Source: Paenimyroides aestuarii
GTDB lineage: Bacteria > Bacteroidota > Bacteroidia > Flavobacteriales > Flavobacteriaceae
Direction: 5' to 3'
Length of the DNA stretch: 64,000 bases
Assembly (NCBI RefSeq): GCF_024628805.1
Contig: NZ_CP102382.1
Span: forward strand, 744,001 to 808,000
In this document: one piece after another, positions 16,275-24,001 of the stretch
Layout of the letters: every line of letters begins with the position of its first letter
Position numbering within the stretch: position 1 is the stretch's first letter
Notes under the pieces: model-generated
The model's input: the letters and a program-made list of their open reading frames with translations, nothing else
What the model was told of the DNA's origin: nothing
Databases searched by the model: none
Made by a program: the position numbers and the translations under genes

Positions 16275-16963
16275 ATGAATACTTATCAATTAGCCGCAGA
16301 AGCAACCAAACAAGAACAAGCAACTTTTTACAAAAAAACCTACTTAAACTTAGCGTTGGGCATTGTAGCGTTTGTGATTTTAGAAACCGCTTTTTTGCGC
16401 ATAGAGCCTTTAGTAACATTTATGCTTAGTTTAACTCAAGGATATTTGTGGTTGTTGCTTTTAGGAGGCTTTATGGGAGTAACGTATATTGCTCAAAACA
16501 TAACATACAAAAGCGCCAGCTTACCTCAACAATATTTAGGGTATTTTTTGTATATTATTGCTGAAGCATTAATATTTGTGCCGATACTTTATATTGCCAT
16601 CTTTTATACAGGTGGTACTGATTTATTAACCCAAGCAGCCATTATTACAGGGAGTTTGTTTTAGGATTGACCTTTGTAGTATTTAGTACAAAAGCTGATT
16701 TTTCATTTCTACGAAGCATTTTAGCCATTGGATTTTTTGTGGCAATAGGTGCAATCGTTGCCGGTATGCTTTTTAACTTCGATTTAGGTTTATGGTTTTC
16801 AGTAGGAATGATTGTTTTAGCATCAGGATCTATTTTGTACAACACCCACCAAATTAAAAACAACTTTGGAACCAACCAATACATTGCAGCAGCTTTATCA
16901 TTGTTTGCATCGTTAATGTTATTATTCTGGTATGTATTGCGTTTGTTAATGAGTAGAAACTAA
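16275..16963 (+). pseudogene. Bax inhibitor-1/YccA family membrane protein, single-base frameshift
   Basis: Two consecutive reading frames make one Bax1-I protein. Residues 1-129 (16275-16664) have the N-terminal helices and end ITGSLF then TAG; the next frame continues LGLTFVVFSTKADFSFLR to 16963. Inserting one T into the T4 run at 16659-16662 restores TGSLFLGLTFVVF and a protein of about 229 residues with seven helices and the C-terminal LYNTHQI...YVLRLL motif. The homopolymer context makes a sequencing error plausible; otherwise the gene is a recent pseudogene. The family consists of Ca2+-leak-type inner-membrane proteins. Confidence 0.85.
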
Positions 16964-17002
16964 GCCTTTTAAAGCATATAACATATTAACGTTTAACTGA
17001 TT

Positions 17003-17031
17003 AAAAAAAAGTTGCAATTGCAACTTTTTTT
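17003..17031. terminator. Bidirectional rho-independent terminator
   Basis: Perfect palindrome with core GTTGCAATTGCAAC flanked by A8 and T7, just after the Bax1 gene and facing the convergent TolC gene. The rest of 16964-17218 holds only a twice-occurring ATGTTTTCGT (about 17071 and 17152) and no recognisable gene. Confidence 0.8.
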
Positions 17032-17218
17032 AATGCTTAATTTTAGCAAATTTTGTTCAGATTAAACTAAATGTTTTCGTATTTACCGACTTAAACAGCT
17101 TACTTTCTTTTATTTGTGAGATACATATAGTTGTGTAAAAATTAGCAATTATGTTTTCGTGTTTTTTTAACCTACAATAGAATAAATAAAGCTTTTTAAT
17201 TATCATTTATAGGACAAA

Positions 17219-18625
17219 TTATCCCTCAAAATTTTCATTAAACCATTTTAATTGATTGTAGCTGTTGATGAACTTTAAACGCAAATCCAAGAGTTTTTGT
17301 TCGGCTTCTAGCAATTTATTTTCACGCGAATTGATTAAAAAAAGTGAACTTTCTCCATTGCTGAAACGTATTTCTTCGGCATATAACAAACGCTTGTAGT
17401 TTTCAATATTGTTTTGCATTACCTTTATTTGTGTTTGATAACTTAAAACTTCGTTTTTATAAGCCGTAATTTTCGCTTGTAATTCTTGCTGTTTATAATC
17501 AATATCTAATTGATTCTGTTCAATTTTATACTTTGCAATTTTATAATCTGCTCGGGCTTGTCTTAAAAACAGCGGTATTTCTAACTTTAAACCATATTGA
17601 TAATTATTTTGAAAAAAAGGAATCAACTCTGCCCGGTAATTCTCTTTATTAAAAAAGTTATAGGTAAAATCTAATTTGGGTAATAAACTTTGTTTTTTCA
17701 ATCGGCGCTCGCTTTCTAAAATGTTGTTTTTTTGCTGATAGTACTGCAAAGCGGCATGTTGGTTCATGCTTCTTTGATCAATCAAAGCCAACAAAACACC
17801 ATAATTATCATACGATTCTGCTTGTGTAATACGTTGTGAAGGAACGATTAACTGCTCTATATTATAAGGTTGCTGGTTTTCGGTCCATAAAAACAATGAA
17901 AGTTCTTGAGTAGCTTTTAAAAAACTAAGATATGCGTTTTCTTTTTCCACCACAAAACTTTGTAATTGCGAAGCCACTTCGGTGGTATCAATCGCAGCTC
18001 TTTCGCCATATTCGTAGGTTTTTTTGGTAAGAATAAACCGCTGCTCATTTACAGCAACCGTTTGGCTTTGCAGTAAATAGTTTTCATACAACCGCACCCA
18101 GTTCCAATATGCATTATCGGCATTCAGCAACAATTCGTTGGTAAGCAGTCTTTGTTCTGCCTGAGTCATTTCTAAAGCAAATTTTGCTTGGTCTAACAGC
18201 GCACGGCGTTTGTCGTACAAAAGATTTTTAGCCAATGGTAAAGTCACTCCAAATTGATACAAACCTCCTTTTGTATCGCTGTTGTTCAATTTTTCTCCAT
18301 TGATGTAATTGTAACTTCCGCTTAATTCGATACCATACCAAGTTGGAATATCAAGTCCCACATTGGTTTCTTTGTAATATTGTGTGCCATCAATTGTTTT
18401 TGAACCATTTTTTCCATCGACCAATGGATCAAAATTGCCACGAGCCTTTTGGATTTCTGCTTCGGCTATTTGGTTCTGCAAACGATACGAATAGGCCAAC
18501 GGATGATAGCTTTTTACAATGGAAATAAATTCTTTATGACTCATGCGCAACGTATCTTGCCCAAAAACAAAAAAGGTGCAGAAAAACATTAAGAAGGTAA
18601 CAACCCATTTATTTCTTTTTTTCAT
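17219..18625 (-). CDS. TolC-family outer-membrane efflux/secretion channel
   Basis: A 468-residue protein starting MKKRNKWVVTFLMF, with a signal peptide ending at FGQ. An ATG at 18623-18625 is preferred over an upstream start because the signal peptide begins there. Two OEP repeats of long helices are apparent (about 35-230 and 260-460), with the expected heptad patterns. It forms the outer-membrane tunnel of a tripartite exporter. The start overlaps the end of the HlyD gene by 17 bp, and with the ABC gene they form a three-gene operon. Confidence 0.88.
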   Translation of the reverse strand: MKKRNKWVVTFLMFFCTFFVFGQDTLRMSHKEFISIVKSYHPLAYSYRLQNQIAEAEIQKARGNFDPLVDGKNGSKTIDGTQYYKETNVGLDIPTWYGIELSGSYNYINGEKLNNSDTKGGLYQFGVTLPLAKNLLYDKRRALLDQAKFALEMTQAEQRLLTNELLLNADNAYWNWVRLYENYLLQSQTVAVNEQRFILTKKTYEYGERAAIDTTEVASQLQSFVVEKENAYLSFLKATQELSLFLWTENQQPYNIEQLIVPSQRITQAESYDNYGVLLALIDQRSMNQHAALQYYQQKNNILESERRLKKQSLLPKLDFTYNFFNKENYRAELIPFFQNNYQYGLKLEIPLFLRQARADYKIAKYKIEQNQLDIDYKQQELQAKITAYKNEVLSYQTQIKVMQNNIENYKRLLYAEEIRFSNGESSLFLINSRENKLLEAEQKLLDLRLKFINSYNQLKWFNENFEG

Positions 18626-19925
18626 CTTTCTTTTCAGATTTATCAGGTTGTACGGTATAGTAATCGGCTGGGAATCCATTAATATTTCGCCATAATTCAT
18701 ACCAAACCGGCACATCGTTTAAAATAGCAATTCCTTGCACACCGGCACCAATTTTTATTTGCGGAGGCCAAGGTTTTTTGCCTTTTTCTTCAACTACCAA
18801 AGCTTTAAAAAGTCCGTTTGCATTAATATTGCTTTCTACAGCTATTACTTTTCCGGCAAAGGTTCCGTAGCTTGTATTGGGCCAACCTGAAAAAACAATG
18901 GCAGGAAAACCATCGAAAATACACATGACACGCTGTCCGGGTTTTACCAGAGGCAAATCGACAGGTTTTATATAGATTTCAACTGCATAATCAACGTTTA
19001 AAGGCACAATGGAACCGATGCTTTCGCCGTCTTTTAAAATTTCCCCGATCCCCGATTTGTGAAGTTGTACAATTTGACCATCTTGTGATGCCAACACATG
19101 ATACAACCCTTGACGGATTTTGTAATTCGACATTTGATTTTCAAGCTTTGCAATTTCGCCAGAGCTGCTTTCAATTTGTCCCATACTTTGAAAACGATCG
19201 CCCTGAATTTTACTTAGCTTTTCGGTATAATCCTGTATAGTGGCGTTTTGTTCAATGGTTGTTGCAATAACTTCTTGACGGGTTTGTGCCAGTTTGTTTT
19301 CGGCTGCTGTTTTTTTCGCGAGCGCATTTTGGTAGGATACGCTTCGTTGCTGAAATTGCGTAAGCGAAACCAAACCTTCGTTGTACATTTTTTGCTGGCG
19401 TTCGTATTGATCGGCCGATAAAGTTAGCGCATTTTCCGCCGCTTTTAATTCAGCTTCTTCTGCAGCTAGTTTATTATTTAACTGCTGAATTTTTACCTTT
19501 AATTGTTGCAATTTCAATTCGCGTGCGCTATTCAGTGCTTCAAGTTGTGCGTTTGTTGTACCTACTTTTGCTTCATAAAAATCACGAACCCCTTTTTTGG
19601 CCGCTACTTGTTCTTCAGTTCTATCGATAAGCATGGGATCCATATAGTCTTCTTTCACCTCAGAAAGTTTCAGAATAGTATCTCCTTTTTTTACAAAATC
19701 ACCGTTTTTAACATACCATTTAACGATACGTCCGGGAATGGGAGAATTTAGCTGCTGTGGTCGTTGCTCTTGGTAAAGCGTAGTAACGGTTCCAGCGGTT
19801 TTAATATTTTGGGTCCAAGGCAAAAAAAGGGTAATGATAGCCAATGCCATAAAAATGTAGAACCACCTTTTTACTCTTGAATTTCGATGTACGTGGTATA
19901 TATTTTCAAAAGATTTCGGTTTCAT
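18609..19925 (-). CDS. HlyD-family periplasmic adaptor (membrane fusion protein)
   Basis: A 438-residue adaptor. One N-terminal helix (about 20-42) anchors it in the inner membrane, followed by a split biotinyl-lipoyl domain (NSPIPGRIVKWYVKNGDFVKKGD, about 63-85; DGQIVQLHKSGIGEILKDGES, about 283-303) flanking a long alpha-helical hairpin (about 105-270). A beta-barrel domain follows and the tail is lysine-rich. It should bridge the ABC protein and the TolC channel. Lies 33 bp downstream of the ABC gene. Confidence 0.9.
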   Translation of the reverse strand: MKPKSFENIYHVHRNSRVKRWFYIFMALAIITLFLPWTQNIKTAGTVTTLYQEQRPQQLNSPIPGRIVKWYVKNGDFVKKGDTILKLSEVKEDYMDPMLIDRTEEQVAAKKGVRDFYEAKVGTTNAQLEALNSARELKLQQLKVKIQQLNNKLAAEEAELKAAENALTLSADQYERQQKMYNEGLVSLTQFQQRSVSYQNALAKKTAAENKLAQTRQEVIATTIEQNATIQDYTEKLSKIQGDRFQSMGQIESSSGEIAKLENQMSNYKIRQGLYHVLASQDGQIVQLHKSGIGEILKDGESIGSIVPLNVDYAVEIYIKPVDLPLVKPGQRVMCIFDGFPAIVFSGWPNTSYGTFAGKVIAVESNINANGLFKALVVEEKGKKPWPPQIKIGAGVQGIAILNDVPVWYELWRNINGFPADYYTVQPDKSEKKDEKKK

Positions 19926-19958
19926 TGGTGCTGTTGCTTTTTAATTTTTAAAATAGGT

Positions 19959-21629
19959 TTATTTTACTTGGAATACACTGCCATTTTGAACAGAAAAAAT
20001 ATGGTCAGCAATGCTTTCTAATTCTTTGCTTTCAGATACAATAACGATTGTTGTTTCTGATTTTATCTTTATTAGATAGTTCATCATTTTTTCTATGAAC
20101 TCTTGGTTCATTCCATCCACAGGATCTTCTAACAACAATAAACGTTTATTGCCTAGCATGGCACGCAAGAGCAGAATTTTTTTTCGCGAACTAAATGATA
20201 ATTCGGTATCGGTTTCGCTTAATGGTGTTAACAAACCTTGTGTAAATTGACTTGAAAAATCTTCCACGCCCCATTCTTCCGCTAGGTTTAGCACATCTTG
20301 CGTTTGAAATTCTTCTTTATTTAGAGTGATATTTTCTAAAAGAGATGCTTTAATAATGTGCATATCTTCCAGATAAATACCCGTTTGTTCTCTAAAAGCG
20401 GCTTTATCTATATTATTAAATGGTACTTTGTCAAACATGATGGTTCCATTGGTTGGTTCATAAAAACCTGCCATCATATTTAATAATAAAGATTTCCCCG
20501 ATCCTAAGTATCCTTTGATAACATTTATGGTATTTTTTTGTATTTCAAAATTTAAGTTGGAAATAATTGGCTTTTGGTCGTAAAAATGGATACTTACATC
20601 TTTAAACGCCATTTCAATACCTTTCTTTTTGTTTTTAATTTCAATGTCTGAATTATGCTCTTCGGGCAGTTCGGTAATTTTGCTTAATTTGGTTAACGAA
20701 GTTATCACGTCGTAATAACTTTCTAGGCTTTTAATAAGCTTCTCAACCGCTGTAAGTATGGTTAAAACAACTATTTCAGCCGCAACGAATGCCCCAATGT
20801 TTAACTCTTGATTGATCAATAAGTAGGTTCCTATGGAAAGCATTAACAGGGTAATTAAAACTTTAAAAAGAACAATGGTCCAATATTGAAAAAGCAGTAC
20901 TTTAAAATGACTTGTTCTATGATTTAGATAAGAAACAATGCGATTATCTGTACCCCGCAAATGAGTGTGACTTTTTGAATTGATTTTAAAAGTCTTAACC
21001 GATCCGGCAATATCTTCAAGCCATGATGCTACCTCGTATTTTTTATCACTTTCTTTTAAACTTGATTCAATACCAGAGCTTGATGTAAATCTAAAGATTA
21101 AAAGTACCAAAATACAAACCAAAGCTCCAAATACTAGAAACCATGGATGGTAGAACGATAAAAGTAAAATTCCAAAAACAATTTGTATTAAAGCTGTTGG
21201 AATTTCGAGCAAAATTTTCGATATCCCTTTTTGCAGATTAGGTACATCAAAAAAACGGTTCACCAATTCAGGTAAATAATATTTTTTGGTAGATGCTAAA
21301 TTGATTTTAGGCAATTTATCAGCGATGGCTAATGAATATTCTACAAATAATTTTTGTTGAATTTTTTCGATAATTTGCATCACTCTTATACGGAAAAATC
21401 CGGCTAAAAAAGTTCCAAAAACCACGAAGCCTATTAAAATATAAAGCGAAGTGACCATGGTTGCGCCCATCACATAACTTACAATTGCTTGTATGCCCAA
21501 AGGTATGCTTAATTGCACCAAACCACTAAGAATGGCATATATGTATATACTTGCCACATCTTTTTTTTCTTTTGTTACATAAGTAAACAGCTTTTTACTG
21601 TTGAATTCTGTTTGTATATTTTTTGCCAT
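19959..21629 (-). CDS. ABC exporter half-transporter with degenerate ATPase motifs
   Basis: A 556-residue membrane-ATPase fusion: six helices (ABC_membrane, about 25-310) then a nucleotide-binding domain (about 340-556). Walker A GYLGSGKS (373-380) is intact, but the Q-loop reads YLEDM without Gln (about 419-423), the signature is LSFSSRKK rather than LSGGQ (about 477), Walker B is LLLLED (497-502) with the order of the acidic residues changed, and the H-loop has Ser (VSESKE, about 532). No C39 peptidase domain. First gene of an ABC-HlyD-TolC operon, a type-I-secretion-like exporter with no adjacent substrate gene. Confidence 0.88.
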   Translation of the reverse strand: MAKNIQTEFNSKKLFTYVTKEKKDVASIYIYAILSGLVQLSIPLGIQAIVSYVMGATMVTSLYILIGFVVFGTFLAGFFRIRVMQIIEKIQQKLFVEYSLAIADKLPKINLASTKKYYLPELVNRFFDVPNLQKGISKILLEIPTALIQIVFGILLLSFYHPWFLVFGALVCILVLLIFRFTSSSGIESSLKESDKKYEVASWLEDIAGSVKTFKINSKSHTHLRGTDNRIVSYLNHRTSHFKVLLFQYWTIVLFKVLITLLMLSIGTYLLINQELNIGAFVAAEIVVLTILTAVEKLIKSLESYYDVITSLTKLSKITELPEEHNSDIEIKNKKKGIEMAFKDVSIHFYDQKPIISNLNFEIQKNTINVIKGYLGSGKSLLLNMMAGFYEPTNGTIMFDKVPFNNIDKAAFREQTGIYLEDMHIIKASLLENITLNKEEFQTQDVLNLAEEWGVEDFSSQFTQGLLTPLSETDTELSFSSRKKILLLRAMLGNKRLLLLEDPVDGMNQEFIEKMMNYLIKIKSETTIVIVSESKELESIADHIFSVQNGSVFQVK

Positions 21630-21779
21630 AAAAACGCTCCTAACAATATTTTACTAAATTGGTCTATTTTTATACTAATTATATAATATTTAGTTTGTAA
21701 AAATATAAATACTTCTCTAAAAAACTAATGCCCTAAGGTGTTAATTACATCTTAAAAAAAAGAGTAGTGCTTAAAAGAA

Positions 21780-21813
21780 AAAGGTGATGTAAACATTCAT
21801 TTACATCACCTTT
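21780..21813 (-). terminator. Rho-independent terminator after the small lipoprotein gene
   Basis: Perfect stem AAAGGTGATGTAAA / TTTACATCACCTTT with a six-base loop; on the minus strand it is followed by TTCTTTT. Confidence 0.8.
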
Positions 21814-21833
21814 GGTTATTTTATTTCATTTGA

Positions 21834-22235
21834 TTATTTGCCTGCAACCCACGTTCCCGTGATATTTCCTGCTGAAGTATTTATCCAAGTTCCAGATCCT
21901 GATGATTCAGTTATGTTTCCTACAAATCCTCCCCAATCAATCTGGTTTAAATAAAGGATTCTTATGTTAATTTCTCCCTCAATCGTCACTTTTCCCTTTA
22001 AACTCATATCAGACTCTGGAAAATTATCAGACTCAATTGTTCCAATAATTGATCCATCATCTTTAATACTAAATTCGATAATTCCTGAATCACCACCAGA
22101 ATAGCTTCCAGACCAAGGTCCTTTATACTTTGAATATGGTGTAGTTTTAACAATCGGATCTTCTTCTTCGTGACATGAAACAGCTAAGAATGTTAATGGT
22201 AAACATATTAATAAAAGTGAAAATACTTTTTTCAT
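21834..22235 (-). CDS. Small predicted lipoprotein, function unknown
   Basis: A 133-residue secreted protein with signal peptide and lipobox LAVSC (Cys at about residue 21). The mature part is acidic and Gly/Ser-rich with alternating beta-strand character (WSGSYSGGDSGIIEFSI, DGSIIGTIES, GSGTWINTSAGNITGTWVAGK), resembling small eight-stranded calycin-like lipoproteins, but no family is recognised. Monocistronic, with its own terminator. Confidence 0.7.
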   Translation of the reverse strand: MKKVFSLLLICLPLTFLAVSCHEEEDPIVKTTPYSKYKGPWSGSYSGGDSGIIEFSIKDDGSIIGTIESDNFPESDMSLKGKVTIEGEINIRILYLNQIDWGGFVGNITESSGSGTWINTSAGNITGTWVAGK

Positions 22236-22325
22236 AGTTAATTATTTATAGTTTAGGTATTTTTATGCTAATGTACTATTTTTTTGTAATTTACAATGAT
22301 AAAAAAACTTTTTTTTTAAACCAAA

Positions 22326-23270
22326 CTATTCCGACAAATTTTCTAACATCTCTTGGGTCATGCGTTCTAAATCGTAGTGATGTTGCCAATTCCAATCTTT
22401 TCGGGCTTCAGAATCATTAATGCTACTTGGCCAAGAATCGGCAATTTCCTGACGGAAATCGGGTGCATAAGATATCTCGAAACCTGGTTTTTCTTTCGCA
22501 ATAGCTGCTGCAATTTGTTTTGGTGTAAAACTTATCGCAGAAAGATTATACGACGACCGAATCTTTATTTGTTCTTTATCAGCCTGCATAATTCCTATGG
22601 TTGCACGAATGGCATCATCCATATACATCATTGGCAATTCGGTGTTTTCACTTAAAAAACAAGTGTATTTGTTTTCTGCTACTGCTTTGTAATAAATATC
22701 AACCGCATAATCAGTTGTTCCACCACCCGGAGGCGTCTTCCACGAAATTAATCCCGGATAGCGGATAGAGCGCACATCAACACCATATTTATTAAAGTAA
22801 TACTCACACCAACGTTCACCAGCCTGTTTAGAAATTCCGTAAACGGTCGATGGTTCCATAACGGTGTATTGTGGCGTGTTTTGTTTTGGAGTTGTTGGTC
22901 CAAAAACCGCAATGCTTGATGGCCAAAAAATCTTTTTTATCTTACCTTCTTTTGCTAAATTCAGTACATGGAAAAGCGAATTCATGTTCAAATCCCATGC
23001 AAAAGCCGGATTTTTTTCTGCAGTAGCAGAAAGCAAGGCTGCCATTAAATAAACCTCTTCAACCTTATATTTATCAATCAAAGCTTCCACTTGTTCATAA
23101 TTCATAGCATCTACTAGTTCAAAAGGTCCTGTTTTAAAAACGTCTTGTTCGCCTTTCCGAATGTCTGATGCTATTACGTTTTCTGTTCCGTATATTTCGC
23201 GTAATTTTAAGGTAAGTTCAGAGCCAATTTGGCCGCAGGCTCCAATGATTAGTATTTTGGTATCGTTCAT
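22326..23270 (-). CDS. L-threonine 3-dehydrogenase, SDR (UDP-galactose epimerase-like) type
   Basis: A 314-residue extended SDR protein. The Rossmann NAD-binding glycine motif GACGQIG is at residues 10-16, the catalytic WPSSIAVFG with Ser at about 118-120, and the catalytic YxxxK in STVYGISKQ (about 143-147). YPGLISWKTPPGGGTTDYAVDIYY is characteristic of the short-chain threonine dehydrogenases first described in Flavobacterium and distinguishes them from sugar epimerases. The enzyme oxidises L-threonine to 2-amino-3-oxobutyrate with NAD. Its partner Kbl is not nearby. A -7 box TATCTTTG lies on the minus strand at 23289-23296. Confidence 0.88.
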   Translation of the reverse strand: MNDTKILIIGACGQIGSELTLKLREIYGTENVIASDIRKGEQDVFKTGPFELVDAMNYEQVEALIDKYKVEEVYLMAALLSATAEKNPAFAWDLNMNSLFHVLNLAKEGKIKKIFWPSSIAVFGPTTPKQNTPQYTVMEPSTVYGISKQAGERWCEYYFNKYGVDVRSIRYPGLISWKTPPGGGTTDYAVDIYYKAVAENKYTCFLSENTELPMMYMDDAIRATIGIMQADKEQIKIRSSYNLSAISFTPKQIAAAIAKEKPGFEISYAPDFRQEIADSWPSSINDSEARKDWNWQHHYDLERMTQEMLENLSE

Positions 23271-23288
23271 GTTGTTTAATTTCTTTTA

Positions 23289-23296
23289 CAAAGATA
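23289..23296 (-). promoter_or_regulatory. -7 promoter box for the threonine dehydrogenase gene
   Basis: Minus-strand TATCTTTG matches TAnnTTTG, 18 bp upstream of the ATG. Confidence 0.45.
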
Positions 23297-23390
23297 GCCT
23301 TTGTAACTATTTTTTTTTAATCTTTTGCAAAAATTCCTCAAAAGCACCTTAATATTTGTTTTTTAAACGAATTCGTTCCGCCAATATTAG

Positions 23391-23398
23391 TAATTTTG
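23391..23398 (+). promoter_or_regulatory. -7 promoter box for the lipoprotein-mfd operon
   Basis: TAATTTTG matches TAnnTTTG, 24 bp before the ATG at 23423. Confidence 0.5.
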
Positions 23399-23422
23399 TA
23401 GTTTGATTTACAGAACATTTTT

Positions 23423-24001
23423 ATGAAATATATATTTCTTTTAATACTGCTTACAACAGCTACCATTAGTTGTAAAAAAGAGGTTGTTGTAGCACCAAAT
23501 GCAACCAGCAAGATTTCACAAGACTCTATGGTTAAAAATATACACCAAAAATGGAAATTTACCGTAGCAGCTACAAACCCTGCGGTTACTTCTAAATTAA
23601 ACAGTTGGGATGATTGGCGCAACTATGTGAATGAGCTCACCATTGCGCCGAATGCCAGTTTGGCAAATTTAACCCGAAAAGCCAATGCTCTGGTAGAAAA
23701 ATCGGCTGTTTTGAAAAAAAACATACCCGAAATGTACAACAGACCAGAAACTAAAGCACGAATGGCATTGCTTGAAACCAATATTCAAAATTTGGATATG
23801 TTGCTAGAATTAGAGCCTTTAAACAGCAAAGAAATCATTCATTTGCTTGCTAATATTCAAAAAAACACGAATTCTATTTTGTATCAATTCAATGAATTTG
23901 AAATAAAAGCAAAAATTCCAAAAGAATCTGGCGAAGAACAACTTATTCAACCAATAGACACTATTAAACGTGCCACTTTAAATGCCTTACCACAAGAATA
24001 A
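23423..24001 (+). CDS. Predicted lipoprotein, function unknown, upstream of mfd
   Basis: A 192-residue protein with a lipoprotein signal peptide and lipobox TISC (Cys at residue 17). The mature protein is mainly alpha-helical (long helices around 75-160) without recognisable motifs. Its TAA shares one base with the ATG of mfd, so the two are translationally coupled. Homologues next to mfd occur in other flavobacteria as far as known; no function can be given. Confidence 0.75.
   Translation: MKYIFLLILLTTATISCKKEVVVAPNATSKISQDSMVKNIHQKWKFTVAATNPAVTSKLNSWDDWRNYVNELTIAPNASLANLTRKANALVEKSAVLKKNIPEMYNRPETKARMALLETNIQNLDMLLELEPLNSKEIIHLLANIQKNTNSILYQFNEFEIKAKIPKESGEEQLIQPIDTIKRATLNALPQE

Noticed and set aside
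16655..16670. Programmed -1 frameshift in the Bax inhibitor-1 gene.
   Set aside because: No canonical slippery heptamer or downstream structure; the family is not known for it. Homopolymer error or pseudogene is simpler.
17071..17165. ATGTTTTCGT direct repeat in the gap before the TolC gene.
   Set aside because: Only ten bases twice in AT-rich DNA; likely chance.
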